From Ooceraea biroi (Eukaryota > Arthropoda > Insecta > Hymenoptera > Formicidae): a stretch of DNA of 64,000 bases. Both the position numbers and the translations under genes were made by a program. Where the stretch lies: positions 5,208,001 through 5,272,000 of the forward strand of contig NC_039506.1 of NCBI RefSeq assembly GCF_003672135.1, read 5' to 3'. The notes beneath the pieces were generated by a model. The model saw nothing but the letters and a program-made list of their open reading frames with translations. It made no database searches and was not told where the DNA came from. This document shows, in pieces, positions 1 through 11,011 of this stretch. Within the stretch, counting starts at the first letter, position 1. Every line of letters begins with the position of its first letter.

Positions 1-1598
1 AATCGCGGATGCGAGGAGCCACGCGAAGATCGAGCGTTCAGGTCTACGGGTCTGGAAATGAAGGGTGCTGTACCTGTTGGCACGCGACGACTTAAGGTCA
101 CGTTCGGTTTCGCTCGCCAGGAATCCAGAAATTCACTCACGAACGTGAATGGATTCGTAATTGTTCGTCGGTCTTCGATTCATTGTCAGACCTTGATAGG
201 AGCCAAATGATATTCAGGTCAGCACTTGAATTCGCCGACGAATTCGAAATGAAAAGGAGAAGAAATAATATGTGCATCAAACATTGTCGTAGAAAATTTA
301 GATATTATATTATAAAGTATATATTGAAAATAAAGATTGATTGTTGGTTGCAGTTTTTGTTAAAAAATATATGAGATCGTTTGATAGAAAATAATTAGTA
401 TTTAAATATTTTTTATGGATTTAGAAGTAATCATGATAATTTAGACGAAAGATGATTTTAGAGAAGAAATCTTCCTTGCATATGTTTGTTTAATATTTAT
501 TTAATTATTCTCTTGCATGTTTTACATCTGAAATTTAACAGAGCTATTTTCTTCTTTATTATAATATTAAAGGGTTTACGGTAGCTTTATCTACATTTGT
601 ATCAGATATCTTTAAACAAAGTTTCATTTTTGCTAAATCTTCTTTACTGCTACGATAATTAAGAAACAATTTCGTGAGGATCACAAAAAAGTTCCATGAA
701 GAAAGGAATGTGATTGAAACGAGACTGCAAGAATTCTTATCCCACGCTCGTTAATTTCCTCGTGCAATCACCATGCTCGCTCACGAAACTGAATAGTTCT
801 CTAATTATCCTTCGCGGTTTGCCTTCCCGCGATTGAAAGTACGTGAATATTCGTTTGGTCTCCCGTCAGATGATCAGCGGGAAATGAAAACAAGAATTGC
901 TGACGTGCATATATTATCACGCTGACAGCGCTATTAGCTCGATGCAATTGATGAACGCAGAAGAGTTGTAATACACGCGGAAGACACTCTGAATATCGCG
1001 CACCGTTACACTGCAATTGAAACCCAATCATGCGTTTTACGTTTCGCAAGTTACATCGAGCATTACATGATATTCGATGTTCAACGTAATCTCGCTAAAG
1101 TTTAGCGGAGCTCTTCTTACATTAACACAATCGATATTTGGAGAAGAATATTATTCTCTGTGCTTCGTTATTTCAGTTTTTTAATTACTTTTTCGCATGG
1201 ACGTATTTTAAATACTGGAACAGATTAAATTTTAATGTAGTGTTTCAGAATTGTAATGATAATTACTTCTTTATATCGTTCGTGCGACACAATCTGATAA
1301 GAACACGCTAAAAATTCTCAGTACATCAATCATGCTAAATTTATACGCATAATGAAAAAATTCCGCAAATATCCAAGATATTTATCCGCAAAGTGCAAAA
1401 GTAGACTGTTACTAGGTCACACATAGGTCTTATGAAATATGTATAACATCATTCTTGAAAAACAAGGCATTAGTATGCTCGGACGTGCGTGAACAAATAA
1501 TAACGTCACGATTGTTAGCTTAACTTTTGACATAGCGAACGACAAAATATTCTTAATTCTCTTGGGATGCTCAGAGTGAGAGGAAAAGTTGTTTTTAG
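1..1598. other. no gene recognised upstream of the first visible EML exon
   Basis: AT-rich stretch with a more CpG-rich first 200 bases. I see no exon with family resemblance and no consensus donor of the right phase to feed the exon at 1599. It is presumably an EML intron. Confidence 0.5.
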
Positions 1599-1755
1599 GT
1601 AGTCAAAATTCGGTGCCACAGAAGGACCTGAGGCTGCGCCAGAGCAGCGGACTCAGAAATTCCTCTTCCTCGGGATCGTCGCAGGATGTCCGCGACGCGA
1701 CGTCCAGTCCAAGACGACCTGTCAGTTACGTGCATCCCTCTCAACTCCCTCAAAG
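1599..1755 (+). CDS. EML: EML exon a: Ser/Arg-rich linker
   Basis: The acceptor is TTTTTAG before 1599 and the donor is AAAG|GTGAGA. The reading is SQNSVPQKDLRLRQSSGLRN followed by a Ser-run and ending in SYVHPSQLPQ; it starts with two bases of a split codon and leaves two bases (AG) for the next exon. Composition matches the basic, serine-rich linker that precedes HELP in EML proteins. No homologous residue pattern is strong enough to prove it alone; phase agreement with the next three exons supports it. Confidence 0.85.
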
Positions 1756-4700
1756 GTGAGAGTCACATTAAAACCTGCAACTTGTGTCTATAAACTGTAA
1801 ATTGTGTCTGAAAGCTAACCCAAAGAGATTTGAGATCGATTTGCAAGCTTTACAGATTGGTGAACAAATCTGCAAGGATTTCTGTTTTCTGTTTGTTGCA
1901 ACAAGGATCTTAAACGTAGTTTTATATGCACTTCATGCGTAGAATTTCATACGTAAAATACCGTTCTTGTTTTAGTTAATTGCTTCTTGTTTCAGGAGAT
2001 CCGTCCATTATCAGTCCACGGGCTCTTTACATTCGGATAGCCCAAGTAGTAGTAGTGTTTCTCCGGTGCCATCACCAAGTCCTAGAGCTACGCCACTGCC
2101 TGTAGCCAGGTAGGGAATCCAATTAGTTCAACGTAGATAAATTCAAGCCATAAATTATAGATTATTACCGAGAAGAAGTCGAACAGGAAACTTCGAATGC
2201 GAATTTTAAGTACGAGACTGTCTAAACGCCAATTCCGATTCGATTGCAGCTACGTAAATTGGTACTAACGGTTGTTCTCGTTAAGTTATTAATCAGTAAC
2301 AGGCATGCACATGCACGTCCGTACGTTAGCATTATCGCCACGTTAATGAACGCTCCTTATTAATTAGTAGCGATACATTTCGATGTTGTTAGCGTGATGT
2401 TGTTACGGCGTTATGCGATGCAATGCGTTTTGTGTTTCTGCATGACGATGTTGTACGAGCAATTGAATTCGATGCCTAGATCACCCACGGCAAGATCAAA
2501 CGGACCGCAAAGTAGCTTAAGAAGAGCGAAGAGATGGTCGTCCACCGGCGATTTTACACACTCCCCGCAAAATCAGGGGAGCAATTCCCAGCTCGTCGGT
2601 ACCAGGTTAGTCCACGGTTAATAACGTAACAGTAAAACGCACCGTTTGCCCGCTACTTGTGATTTTGTTCACATTTCACTGATCACATGAGTTTAACTTC
2701 TTGTTACACCAGTCTCCTTGCTTCCTCTCTCGTGCGATCGAGCGTGCTTTCTCGCTGAGAGAAGCCGTCATCTCTCTCGCGTTCCATCGATCAAGAGATC
2801 ATTGCTTCGTCTTTTTCCTACGTCGTACACCTGTGCGGTGTATTGGAATTAATTGAATGTTATTCCGCTTTTCATATTGACCGCTAATAACACGTTTGCG
2901 TATGACAAGGAAAGTACCTGCAAAAGCTGAAATTTGCGGATAAGTCGCGAGACAGAGTAGCATTTTAAATAATTAACTTGTCAAGTTTTACTGTACCGTT
3001 AGCTGGAATGATGATTTAAACATATGTTATGGACTTAATGAATGGATAAGATTTCGAGTAATGGATAAATTGTAGAGCTAATTTTTGTGTTATTTTTAAC
3101 GGCAAATTCTTAATTGAAGACTTCCGTTTAAAAACAAGATAGAGCCACGATTTGCGAAACAAGCTTCAATTTTAAATCACGCTTGTCTGAACTAAATTTT
3201 ACAAATACCTTTTGTAAAATGACTTTGGTTATTTTGCACTATGCTTCAAGCACACGAATCGCAGAAAACCTTTTCGCAGATGTATCGATCGCGCAGAAAG
3301 CACGCTGATCGCACGCGAGCGATTCTTTAAAATTTTTTCTTCTCTTTCTTTCATTTCGTTTTGCACCGCATGGTTTTCGTTTGCATATTTTCGTTCATTA
3401 TAGATTGTCTACGTCCACCAAGTCCCTGTTCAACCTGTTCAAGCCACCGGCGATGAACAACGTCAAGCACGGGTAAATAATACCAAATACTTTAGACGCC
3501 TTATGTCTCGTATCCGGCTTCTCTCGCACCCGCATTTAGACACCACCCACGTGCACCGGCCTCAAAGTCGCACGCGCACGTCTTGAGATGCAATTTCGTT
3601 CCCTCCGCAGGTGAGCGTGCCGGACAGGGTAAGAGCCTCGCTTAAAACCGACGTTAAATGGACGTGTCTGCAGCATTTCCCGTGCGATCTGTGGGGCACG
3701 TGATCGGAGATCGGTTGAATATCGGGATTCAACGATCGTAAAGTGGATCGCGGTTTCCGCTTCATGACTAAACAGTTGGAAATTTGCAATGCGCTGAAGA
3801 AAAGGCCTCGCAAATCTAAACGCTGATTATTAATGCTACTATCAAACGTTTAATAAATTTTTAGACAATGTGGCACTCGTGTAGGTCTTATGCGAAAAGG
3901 AATTGCACGTGAGAACGTACTTGATGTAACTTGGAGACTTCATGCAAATATTTCGTTAAAGTTTCCTTAAAGAATGCGATGCTGTGCACTTAACACATGC
4001 ATAAATTGCATTTACTGCGACCACTGGTTTCGCGATTTGTTATTTTTAAACGGATGGAAAATTATCCGTGAATGTAAAAAGGTGAACCGATCCTCTTTTT
4101 GCGTTTGATTCCTCCACGCAATCGGAAGTTTATGCTTGTGCTAACGCGTACTAACTCCCAACGCTTGTTGATTCGATCGTGCTGCAACGAAAGCGTGTTA
4201 AAGGTGTTACCGCGCCACACACGTTTGCATTATATACACACAGCGTTTGTATTATCATCGCACTGGCATGCCGTTAATTATCACGATACACGTTTACTTT
4301 CGACTTTCGACCTCGCATGCAAATATCGCGGCGGTGTGATGCACGAGTTTTCTTGAGAGCATGGCAAAAGTGCGGCTCGGAAGGCTCGAATCGTGCATGC
4401 CCGATGCGATTAGATTAGTGTGCAAACCGTAAAAGCTTCAAATCTAAACGCCACGCCCGGAATTGTTTTACGCCGCGATTCGATCGTAGTTAATCGCTCG
4501 TTTTAATCGCCCTCTCGCAGGAACGACACGGTTATTGAATGGTTTATAACGTGAAGCTGACGTGCCTAACGGAAAGTGTCTTGTTGTAGCTACAATAAGT
4601 CTTTCGCGAGTGAAACACCCGTAGGATTAAATTATCTTGCAGGAATTGCCTCAGGAGACTAAAAGAAGTAATTGTGCGTAACGACATAGCTCTGCTGTTT

Positions 4701-7700
4701 GATTTCGCGTAGCTCACCGTAATAGTGCGTCCCACAACGTCGCGTTATTAAAACACATAAATCAGCGAATCTATATCTTCCGTTTAATTTTAATTTCATT
4801 TTTTCCGTTTAAAATTCTATTTATTTTAATTGCTTACACGAACTTTGAACAATTTCACAGCTTGGTGAACTGAGCACGATTTGAATTTCGTTTACGATGG
4901 CTATCGAAAATTTACGTGGTACGTTGATAAGGATCGGGATCGGTTCGTGGACTGAAAAAGGCGTTTTCAGCCGGCGTTGTTTTTTGCCGACATTTCCGGC
5001 GTGCTCGGGATGCCGTGACGTCGTGCACACCAGGAAACGCGGCACGCACGGTTGTGCAACAGCAGGAATCGCGATTCACTTTCTTCGGTAACGCAATGGC
5101 GCGCTTCGCGCCGGGATGTTAAATGAGCCGTTGACCACGTGGTCCGTCGTCCATACCTGTTGCCTCCTCGCATCGTTCAACGTCAAAAATGCATTCGGAA
5201 GTGCTTTAGTCTTGTCCGCTTATTACCGGCGAGTCCAACGCGAATCTTATTTAAATTTATTGATTAAGTGGTTATTTTGATCAACAATGCTAGAAAAATG
5301 TGCAAACAGATTTGCCTGATAGCGCGATGGTTTATAATCACTCTTATATGCACAATTCTCTTTTTAAATATTCTCTCATTACTTTTATTGTTAGAATTAT
5401 AAGAATTATTTTCTAATTGATAAAAATAGTTCAAGATTTTCTTGCACACATTTCCTCATTTTTGCAATCAAAAGATGCAGAAATAATGAAGTTTCTGTAT
5501 TTTCTTCTCAAGAAGAAAACTTTAATCAATTCGGCTTGCATCGTCGATTCACTTTGCTCTTTGCTGCGCCTCAAGTACTTTTACTGAAGAAGGGGACTGC
5601 TGCCTCGTTACGGCATAAATCACAAAATTGATGGCTCTGTAGAAGCCGCATGTTTATGAGCTAAAAGGCCGAAATTAAAATATTAAAATTTGCATGAAAG
5701 GGTGTTTATCTCATCCGCTTTACGAGGTGACCCTCCTCGTTCCCAATCAAGTCAGTCGTTAAAACGGGGACCTTGATGATGCTCGAGGAGAATCGTGATA
5801 TCGAACAGGATAAAAAGAATACAAACTGACGTAATAACACTCACGCGGTGCAACACGCTTCGCGGAGCATTAAAGCCGAGCTCGCGTTGCTCGCGTGAGT
5901 CACTCGTCGCAGTTACCAGACCTCATCGACACGGAAAGTCTGGCAGAATTCTCTCAGTATAACGCGAGCAGTGCGATTGAAGAGTCACGCCGGTCGCAGA
6001 ATCGAGGTCGTGCAGGAGTTTACGCAAAGTGAGAAAAATCGAATCGCTGCTATCTTGATCCATCTATCTATCTACTTGATCAAATTCATTTTGACGAGTC
6101 TGCTTGAAATCTTTGTTCCGAAATTTCAGCGTAAATGGAGAAAATGATATCGCGGACGAATGAATGAAATCCATTAGAGAACGCTTCAAAGCGCGTACGA
6201 AGAAAATATCATCGCGAACGGATGAAAATTATTGAAAATTATTGATTGGGAAGTGTTTCCTTTCCGGTACCGTTGAAGATTTACCGCGAAGAGAGAACTT
6301 CCGGTTACGTACTTTCCGTTCTAGATTGGTTGAAAGATTGGGTGCTCCAGTGCGAGGTGCTCGGTAAAAGCAGACGGTAAGAACTCGCAAGAGACGGATG
6401 TAAACGTGAAATCTTGTTCGCAGTACCAGAGACATGCAGTACAACGAGGAGGAAGGCACCGTCCGCATGTACTTGCGCGGCCGACCGGTCGTCCTTTACG
6501 TCCCTACGTCCATGATGGACTCTTATGATCTTCACAAAGTTAGTACGCCGCCGCAAAGCAAATTGAAACTCGACTGGGTCTACGGATACCGAGGTCGCGA
6601 TTGCCGTAGTAATTTGCACCTGCTGCCGACCGGCGAAATCGTGTACTTCGTCGCGGCGGTCGTTGTTCTGTACAACATGGAGGAGCACAGCCAGCGACAT
6701 TACCTGGGTCACACGGACGACATCAAGTGGTGAGTGAGAAAATCGAAGAGAACGTGAAAAATATTATCGCGAGCGATTAAATATTTGAAGTAAAGAATTA
6801 TGGGAAGTTATATTAAATAACATTAACTTGATCTATTCTTTTTGTTAAAGCATCGCGATTCACCCTAACAAACTGGTCGTCGCGACAGGACAGGTTTGCG
6901 GAACGGATCGTCGAGATGCTATGGTAAAAAGAAAATATTTCATAAATGCCACGAAAAAGTTAAATAAATAATAAATAAAACGAGAGAGAAAAGGAGAGAT
7001 AAGCAATTGTTTAGTAACGCAATGAAAAATTATGATGCAGTATTATAATATCGGTATTTAAAATTTCAGCCACACATCAGAATATGGAACTCCGTGAGCC
7101 TGACGACTCTTAGCGTAATCGGCAACGGCGAATTCGATGGATCGATTTGCTGCCTGTCGTTCTCCAAGGCCGACGGTGGAAATTATTTGTGCGCCATCGA
7201 CGAGACCTCCGATCACAATATATCAATCTGGGATTGGCAGAAGAGCGACCGTGGCACCAAAGTGACCGAAACGAAGGTACGCTTCGTAACGTTCGCGATT
7301 GGAATTTCTTGCGACATAATCCTGCCTAAAATGTCGCGGGCGAGCGTGATTCCGACGTGATCGAGCTGTCGGCACCGGAAGCGGGCCATTTAACGGCCGA
7401 TGACTGTTGATTGCAGTGCTCGGTCGACACGGTGATTTGTGCCGAGTGGCATCCGCTAGAACGGAATCAAATAGTGTCTTGCGGGAAGGGACACGTGTCC
7501 TTCTGGTCCTTGGATAACGGCGGCATGCTGTACAAGCGTATGGGCATCTTCGAGAGCAGAGATAGGCCCAGGTACGTCACGTGCGTGGCCTTCAATCAGA
7601 ACGGTGACGTTCTCACTGGCGACAGCAATGGCAGCATCATCGTCTGGGCCCGAGGTAATCTCCTGTGCAATTATAATTCCCGGTAATTCTAGCTAATTTG

Positions 7701-10700
7701 TTGTTTTGCTAATGTCACGTGTCTGAAACACACAGTTAGAAAACGTAGAAAAAGAAGACAATCTCTTAGTTTTCTGAGACTATATAGTTGATTCTTTGTA
7801 AAAAGAGGCCATTTTTGTCTGTAGCATTTTTTAAGACTTGAATTTATTTGATCTCCTTTTTCATATGTTGTATCACATATTTATTTTGTATATTTTAATA
7901 TAGGTACTAACACGGTCTCAAGGGTAGTGAGGGATCTCCATGCAGGACCGATTTTCTCTATATGCGTTTTAAAGAACGGCGACATTATCACAGGTGGTGG
8001 AAAAGACGGCAGATTTTTGTACTTCGATTCATCTCTGAATCTGAGAACTGGATATGAAACTCAGGCAAGTCATAGGAATCTGATTTAAAAATCGAACGTA
8101 CTTACGCTTTATTTGGCTGTATCAGAGTTAACATGTTTTGACATCAGAAGTAATTAGATTTATTCGACAGATCGAGGAACATTTTGGCGGAATTCGGACT
8201 GTTTCGGAAGGAAGAGGCTCACAGTTATTAGTAGGCACGACAAGGAATTGCATTCTCGTCGGTGACGATGAAATGGGTTTTCAGCCGGCTATGTTGGGCC
8301 ACGCTGAAGAAGTTTGGGGACTCGCGGCTCATCCGAAATTGCCTCAGTTTGCAACTGCAGGACATGATAGATTATTGCAGATGTGGGATAGCCTGAGCCA
8401 TACTGTGATCTGGAGCAAAGACATTGGGGTATATAGCGCATTTTACATTATTTTTAATATTCTGCAAAATAGACATATCTAGAAAGTTAAACTTATCTGG
8501 AAAAAATATTTAGAAATAAGAATTTTAATTAACAGAAGTTATAAAATAAAATAAATTATATTATTAAATCACTATCATTAAATCACTATTTTTCATGTAA
8601 GGAAATCTATCTAAAGATATTTGGATTATATAGAATAGTATTTGAACATATGTATTTTAATTAATAAAATATAATGCAAGTTAATAGTGTAAGATAAATA
8701 ATAAACTTAATTAAAAATAGTGATGATGAGTAAAAATATGAAAATATTTCTAATTTTTATACTTGTGTTTAGGAACAAGCACAAAGTATTGGTTTTGCGC
8801 CGAGTGGCAACGTCATAGTTGTCGGTTGCGTGTCCGGGAAATGGATGGCTATTGATAGTGAAACGCGGGAGTTGTACACGCATCATAACGATGGTTCCGA
8901 GCCCATTCAGGCATGTCTATATATAAAAAAATTCATTACATAATTACAATTTATATATAAAAATGTTATAAAATTAATTTACATAAACATGTTAATTTAT
9001 CAATATTTTTGATTAAAGAAATAATTAAATTATTTTAATTTGGCATAATTTGCGGTTTTAGGTCGTTCAATTTTCACCTGATGGTTCTCTGCTTGCACTC
9101 GGTTCAAGGGATAATTATATTTATATTTATCAAGTCAGTTATGATTCCAAGTATAGTCGAGTTGGACGATGCATGGTAAGTTTTTACAAATTCCTGTAAT
9201 AATTACATTTTATATTACAAGAATCAATATTTTGTCTCAAGATTATAAGGAAATTTATATTTCCTATGAATAAAACTAATTTTTCAAACAATAATTTCAA
9301 CATTAACAAATATTAAATATTAAACATTAACAAATATTATAAATATTAAATATTAAACAAATATTAAATAAGTTATATTCTTTGTAAGCTTAATAAAAAA
9401 AATATACATGTTATATTTAGCTTCATAAAATGAATAATTAAATAATCAACGTTTATTAATAATTTGCATTATTTTAAACTTGAGAATAATTTTACATTAC
9501 TAGCAACGAAATTATGATATCAAAGAATCGTATGTACTGCGTCGACAAAAAAGTAAACTGTTTAATAATATTATTATTAATTATATCAAAAATTATAAAT
9601 ACTTGTAAAGGCATTATTTCTTTAAATATGTAATTTAAATAATTTTATCATATCAGTAAAATATGACGAACATATTTTGTCAATAAATTATGTTATATTG
9701 AACATATTTTATCAACAAATTTATCATAAAGACGTTATAGAGCGTAAGTAATACTTATTACAGTTCTTTCCTATTTTTAGCCAAAGCGGATTCGAAGGCA
9801 CGGAGTAAGACTTATGTTTCGGTCACTCGCAAACGTAGAAACGAGGACGTCGCGTTACGTCGCGTTTTAAAAACATCTTAGATTTTTATTAAACGTAATG
9901 CGACGTACCTTGTTTATTATCACACACGATCCTATATTGATAATACTGATAATAGCATAGCTAAATTGCCATCTAACTTTTTAACACCTGCACGCACGTA
10001 AACACCGCTTGAGTAAAAAGTATTGTAATCGTAATATGATAGATGATAGAATTTTGTATCGTTAGTTTGCCGTATGAGACACCGATCATTTAGATGCTCC
10101 GTAATTTTAGCAACAAGAACACGAAAGACGCTCGCAATAATTTATAGCAATAATACACGTGCATTTCACGCCACTGCGTGTATATATATGGATTTTCCTT
10201 TATTTCAGGGACATTCAAGTTTCATAACTCACCTGGACTGGTCCGTGGATGGTCAGTATCTGCGCAGTAATAGCGGCGACTACGAATTACTCTATTGTGA
10301 GTATTACTAATTATAATAGTAATTAATTCTTAAGAAAAATCTAAATAAAAATATTTTTAATATTGATTGATTGATGGTTTATTAATGGCGTCCTATAAAT
10401 GGCAATTTGTAGGGAATCCCAGCGTATGCCGTCAAATTTCCCAATCTTCGATGTTGAGGAACGTCGACTGGGCGACTCATACCTGCGTGATATCGTTTGA
10501 AACGATAGGTATCTGGCCGGAGGGCGCGGATGGAACTGACGTAAATAATTGCACAAGAAGTGGCGATGGTAAGCTCCTAGCCACGGGTGATGATTTTGGA
10601 AAAGTCAAGTTATTCTCTCATCCAGCCTGTCAACCGAAGGTAATTCATTTGGACTAAAAAGAAAATAATTTAAGCTGTATCACATTCGATCTCTAAATTT

Positions 10701-11011
10701 ATTAAATTTCTATCAATATATTTATACATTGATTATATTAACTAATTTTTTAATAATTGTGCGCTCTTGTAATCTACATATGTAAAATTTTTCTTACTTA
10801 TGAAAGCTTAATAGAGACACAAGTTTTACATTAAGGAAAGTATATGTATGAAAGTAATTGATAAAATCTTTGATTTTTATTTTAGTCATTGTATCATTCC
10901 TACGGCGGCCACTCGAGTCACGTAACGAACGTCTCGTTCCTGCAAGACGATTCCCGATTGGTATCGACTGGCGGCGCCGATACCAGCGTTCTCCAATGGA
11001 TAGTAAATTAA
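1599..11011 (+). CDS. EML: EML/EMAP-like microtubule-associated protein, 3' part (15 exons)
   Basis: Fifteen exons join in phase into 799 residues ending at TAA 11009-11011. Family knowledge: EML proteins bind microtubules and tubulin through a HELP motif plus tandem atypical WD40 propellers (TAPE domain) and act in microtubule stability and spindle or neuronal organisation. Seen here: a basic Ser/Pro-rich linker (residues 1-154), the HELP segment (about 155-230, with LDWVYGYRGRDCRSN and LLPTGEIVYF), then WD repeats to the C-terminus, including landmarks GDVLTGDSNG, WGLAAHPKLP, SNSGDYELLYW, GIWPEGADGTDVN and STGGADTSVLQW. Every segment from HELP to the stop follows the vertebrate EML order without gaps. 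The first exon starts with two bases of a split codon, so the N-terminus (in this family usually a trimerising coiled coil) is left of the window. The protein ends shortly after the last WD repeat, without the acidic tail of some vertebrate members. Two introns have GC donors. Assignment to one vertebrate paralogue is not possible. Confidence 0.96.
1996..2109 (+). CDS. EML: EML exon b: Ser/Pro-rich linker
   Basis: Exon of 114 nt with acceptor TTGTTTCAG and donor CCAG|GTAGGG. It reads RRSVHYQSTGSLHSDSPSSS and continues with SPVPSPSPRATPLPVA. The length is a multiple of three and both ends split a codon after its second base, so it could be skipped without changing frame. Confidence 0.85.
2480..2605 (+). 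CDS. EML: EML exon c: basic linker
   Basis: Exon of 126 nt read as SPTARSNGPQSSLRRAKRWS and onward, ending LVGT. The acceptor CCTAG at 2479 is the one that keeps phase; the alternative AG further upstream would bring in a TGA. The pyrimidine tract sits unusually far upstream, so the exact start is less certain than the end (ACCAG|GTTAGT). It contains RRAKRWS, a possible basophilic-kinase site (inference). Confidence 0.75.
3404..3472 (+). CDS. EML: EML exon d: short linker exon
   Basis: Exon of 69 nt with acceptor TTCATTATAG and donor ACGG|GTAAAT, reading LSTSTKSLFNLFKPPAMNNV then KHG. Same phase class as the neighbouring linker exons and a multiple of three in length. Confidence 0.8.
5954..5988 (+). 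promoter_or_regulatory. possible internal core promoter (Inr plus DPE) of the EML gene
   Basis: Inside the 2951-bp intron before the HELP exon, TCAGT at 5954-5958 fits the arthropod initiator. Counting its A (5956) as +1, positions +28 to +33 read AGTCAC, which is within the accepted range for a downstream promoter element. The spacing is exactly the one required. No TATA box was looked for beyond visual reading. Prediction only; such matches occur by chance. Confidence 0.3.
5956..6028 (+). other. possible alternative untranslated first exon of EML
   Basis: A 73-nt stretch from the putative initiator to a donor-like CAAA|GTGAGA at 6029. It contains no ATG. Spliced to the exon at 6424, the first ATG of the transcript would be 6434, in frame with HELP and with a G at -3, giving a 641-residue protein made of HELP plus propellers only. 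Inference from signals alone. Confidence 0.25.
6424..6729 (+). CDS. EML: EML exon e: HELP motif
   Basis: The acceptor is GTTCGCAG and the donor is AAGTG|GTGAGT. It encodes MYLRGRPVVLYVPTS, LKLDWVYGYRGRDCRSNLHL and VVVLYNMEEHSQRHYLGHTD, an unmistakable match to the HELP segment and the first propeller strand of EML proteins. An internal Met (6434) lies ten residues before RGRP and could serve a shorter isoform. Confidence 0.97.
6851..6923 (+). CDS. EML: EML exon f: first WD repeat
   Basis: Exon of 73 nt with acceptor TTAAAG and donor CTATG|GTAAAA, reading CIAIHPNKLVVATGQ then VCGTDRRDAM. It lines up with the family pattern of an AIHP...ATGQ segment followed by a polar loop before HVRVW. Confidence 0.95.
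7070..7276 (+). CDS. EML: EML exon g: WD repeats
   Basis: Exon of 207 nt, phase 0 to 0, acceptor AAATTTCAG and donor GAAG|GTACGC. It reads PHIRIWNSVSLTTLSVIG, CCLSFSKADGGNYLCAIDE and ISIWDWQKSDRGTKV. The last exon base group is followed by in-frame readthrough into the intron until a stop, so loss of splicing would truncate the protein. Confidence 0.96.
7417..7654 (+). CDS. EML: EML exon h: WD repeats
   Basis: Exon of 238 nt with acceptor GATTGCAG and donor CGAG|GTAATC. It contains CAEWHPLERNQIVSCGKGHV, MGIFESRDRPRYVTCVAFNQ and NGDVLTGDSNGSIIVWA, matching the end of propeller 1 in EML proteins. Confidence 0.97.
7904..8064 (+). CDS. EML: EML exon i: WD repeat, followed by GC donor
   Basis: Exon of 161 nt with acceptor TTAATATAG. 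It reads RVVRDLHAGPIFSICVLKNG then DIITGGGKDGRFLYFDSSLN. Its donor is CTCAG|GCAAGT: GC instead of GT, otherwise a perfect consensus. No GT donor nearby keeps the frame with the next exon. Confidence 0.95.
8171..8428 (+). CDS. EML: EML exon j: WD repeats
   Basis: Exon of 258 nt, acceptor TTCGACAG with a weak pyrimidine tract, donor TTGGG|GTATAT. It encodes IEEHFGGIRTVSEGRGSQLL, MLGHAEEVWGLAAHPKLPQF and DRLLQMWDSLSHTVIW. Two earlier AG acceptors in the intron would both introduce stops, which fixes the start. Confidence 0.96.
8773..8910 (+). CDS. EML: EML exon k: WD repeat, followed by GC donor
   Basis: Exon of 138 nt, phase 0 to 0, acceptor TTGTGTTTAG. It reads EQAQSIGFAPSGNVIVVGCV, then GKWMAIDSETRELYTHHNDG and SEPIQ. 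The donor is TTCAG|GCATGT, a second GC donor in the same gene; homology runs on without a gap into the next exon (VVQFSPDG), so the boundary is well fixed. Confidence 0.95.
9062..9175 (+). CDS. EML: EML exon l: WD repeat
   Basis: Exon of 114 nt, phase 0 to 0, acceptor GGTTTTAG and donor GCATG|GTAAGT. It reads VVQFSPDGSLLALGSRDNYI then YIYQVSYDSKYSRVGRCM, matching the segment before GHSS in the family. Confidence 0.96.
9781..9804 (+). other. possible 24-nt cassette microexon of EML
   Basis: Within the 1033-bp intron between 9175 and 10209, a strong acceptor (TTCTTTCCTATTTTTAG) and a consensus donor (GTAAGA) bracket 24 bases that are open and phase 0 on both sides. They would insert PKRIRRHG between RCM and GHSS. 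If the donor is not used, the same frame continues 22 more residues to a stop at 9868, an alternative C-terminus. No family member known to me carries this insert; splicing is inferred from signals only. Confidence 0.35.
10209..10296 (+). CDS. EML: EML exon m: WD repeat
   Basis: Exon of 88 nt with acceptor CTTTATTTCAG and donor CTATT|GTGAGT. It reads GHSSFITHLDWSVDGQYLRS then NSGDYELLY, with the Trp of YW split across the junction. Confidence 0.96.
10413..10639 (+). CDS. EML: EML exon n: WD repeats with WPEG motif
   Basis: Exon of 227 nt with acceptor AATTTGTAG and donor CGAAG|GTAATT. It encodes NVDWATHTCVISFETIGIWP, EGADGTDVN and LATGDDFGKVKLFSHPAC. The WPEG-x-DGTD-[IV]-N motif is diagnostic for EML proteins. 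Confidence 0.97.
10886..11011 (+). CDS. EML: EML exon o: last WD repeat and stop
   Basis: Terminal coding exon with acceptor TTTATTTTAG. It reads SLYHSYGGHSSHVTNVSFLQ and STGGADTSVLQWIVN then TAA. The stop falls right after the last propeller strand, so this isoform has no C-terminal extension. Confidence 0.97.
   Translation, partial: SLYHSYGGHSSHVTNVSFLQDDSRLVSTGGADTSVLQWIVN

Larger units (their letters stand above)
3473..6423 (+). other. 2951-bp EML intron before the HELP exon
   Basis: The largest intron of the gene visible here. It is CpG-rich compared with the short AT-rich introns downstream and contains the possible internal promoter near 5956 and a short ATCT-repeat near 6060-6075. 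No other exon is apparent. Confidence 0.7.
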
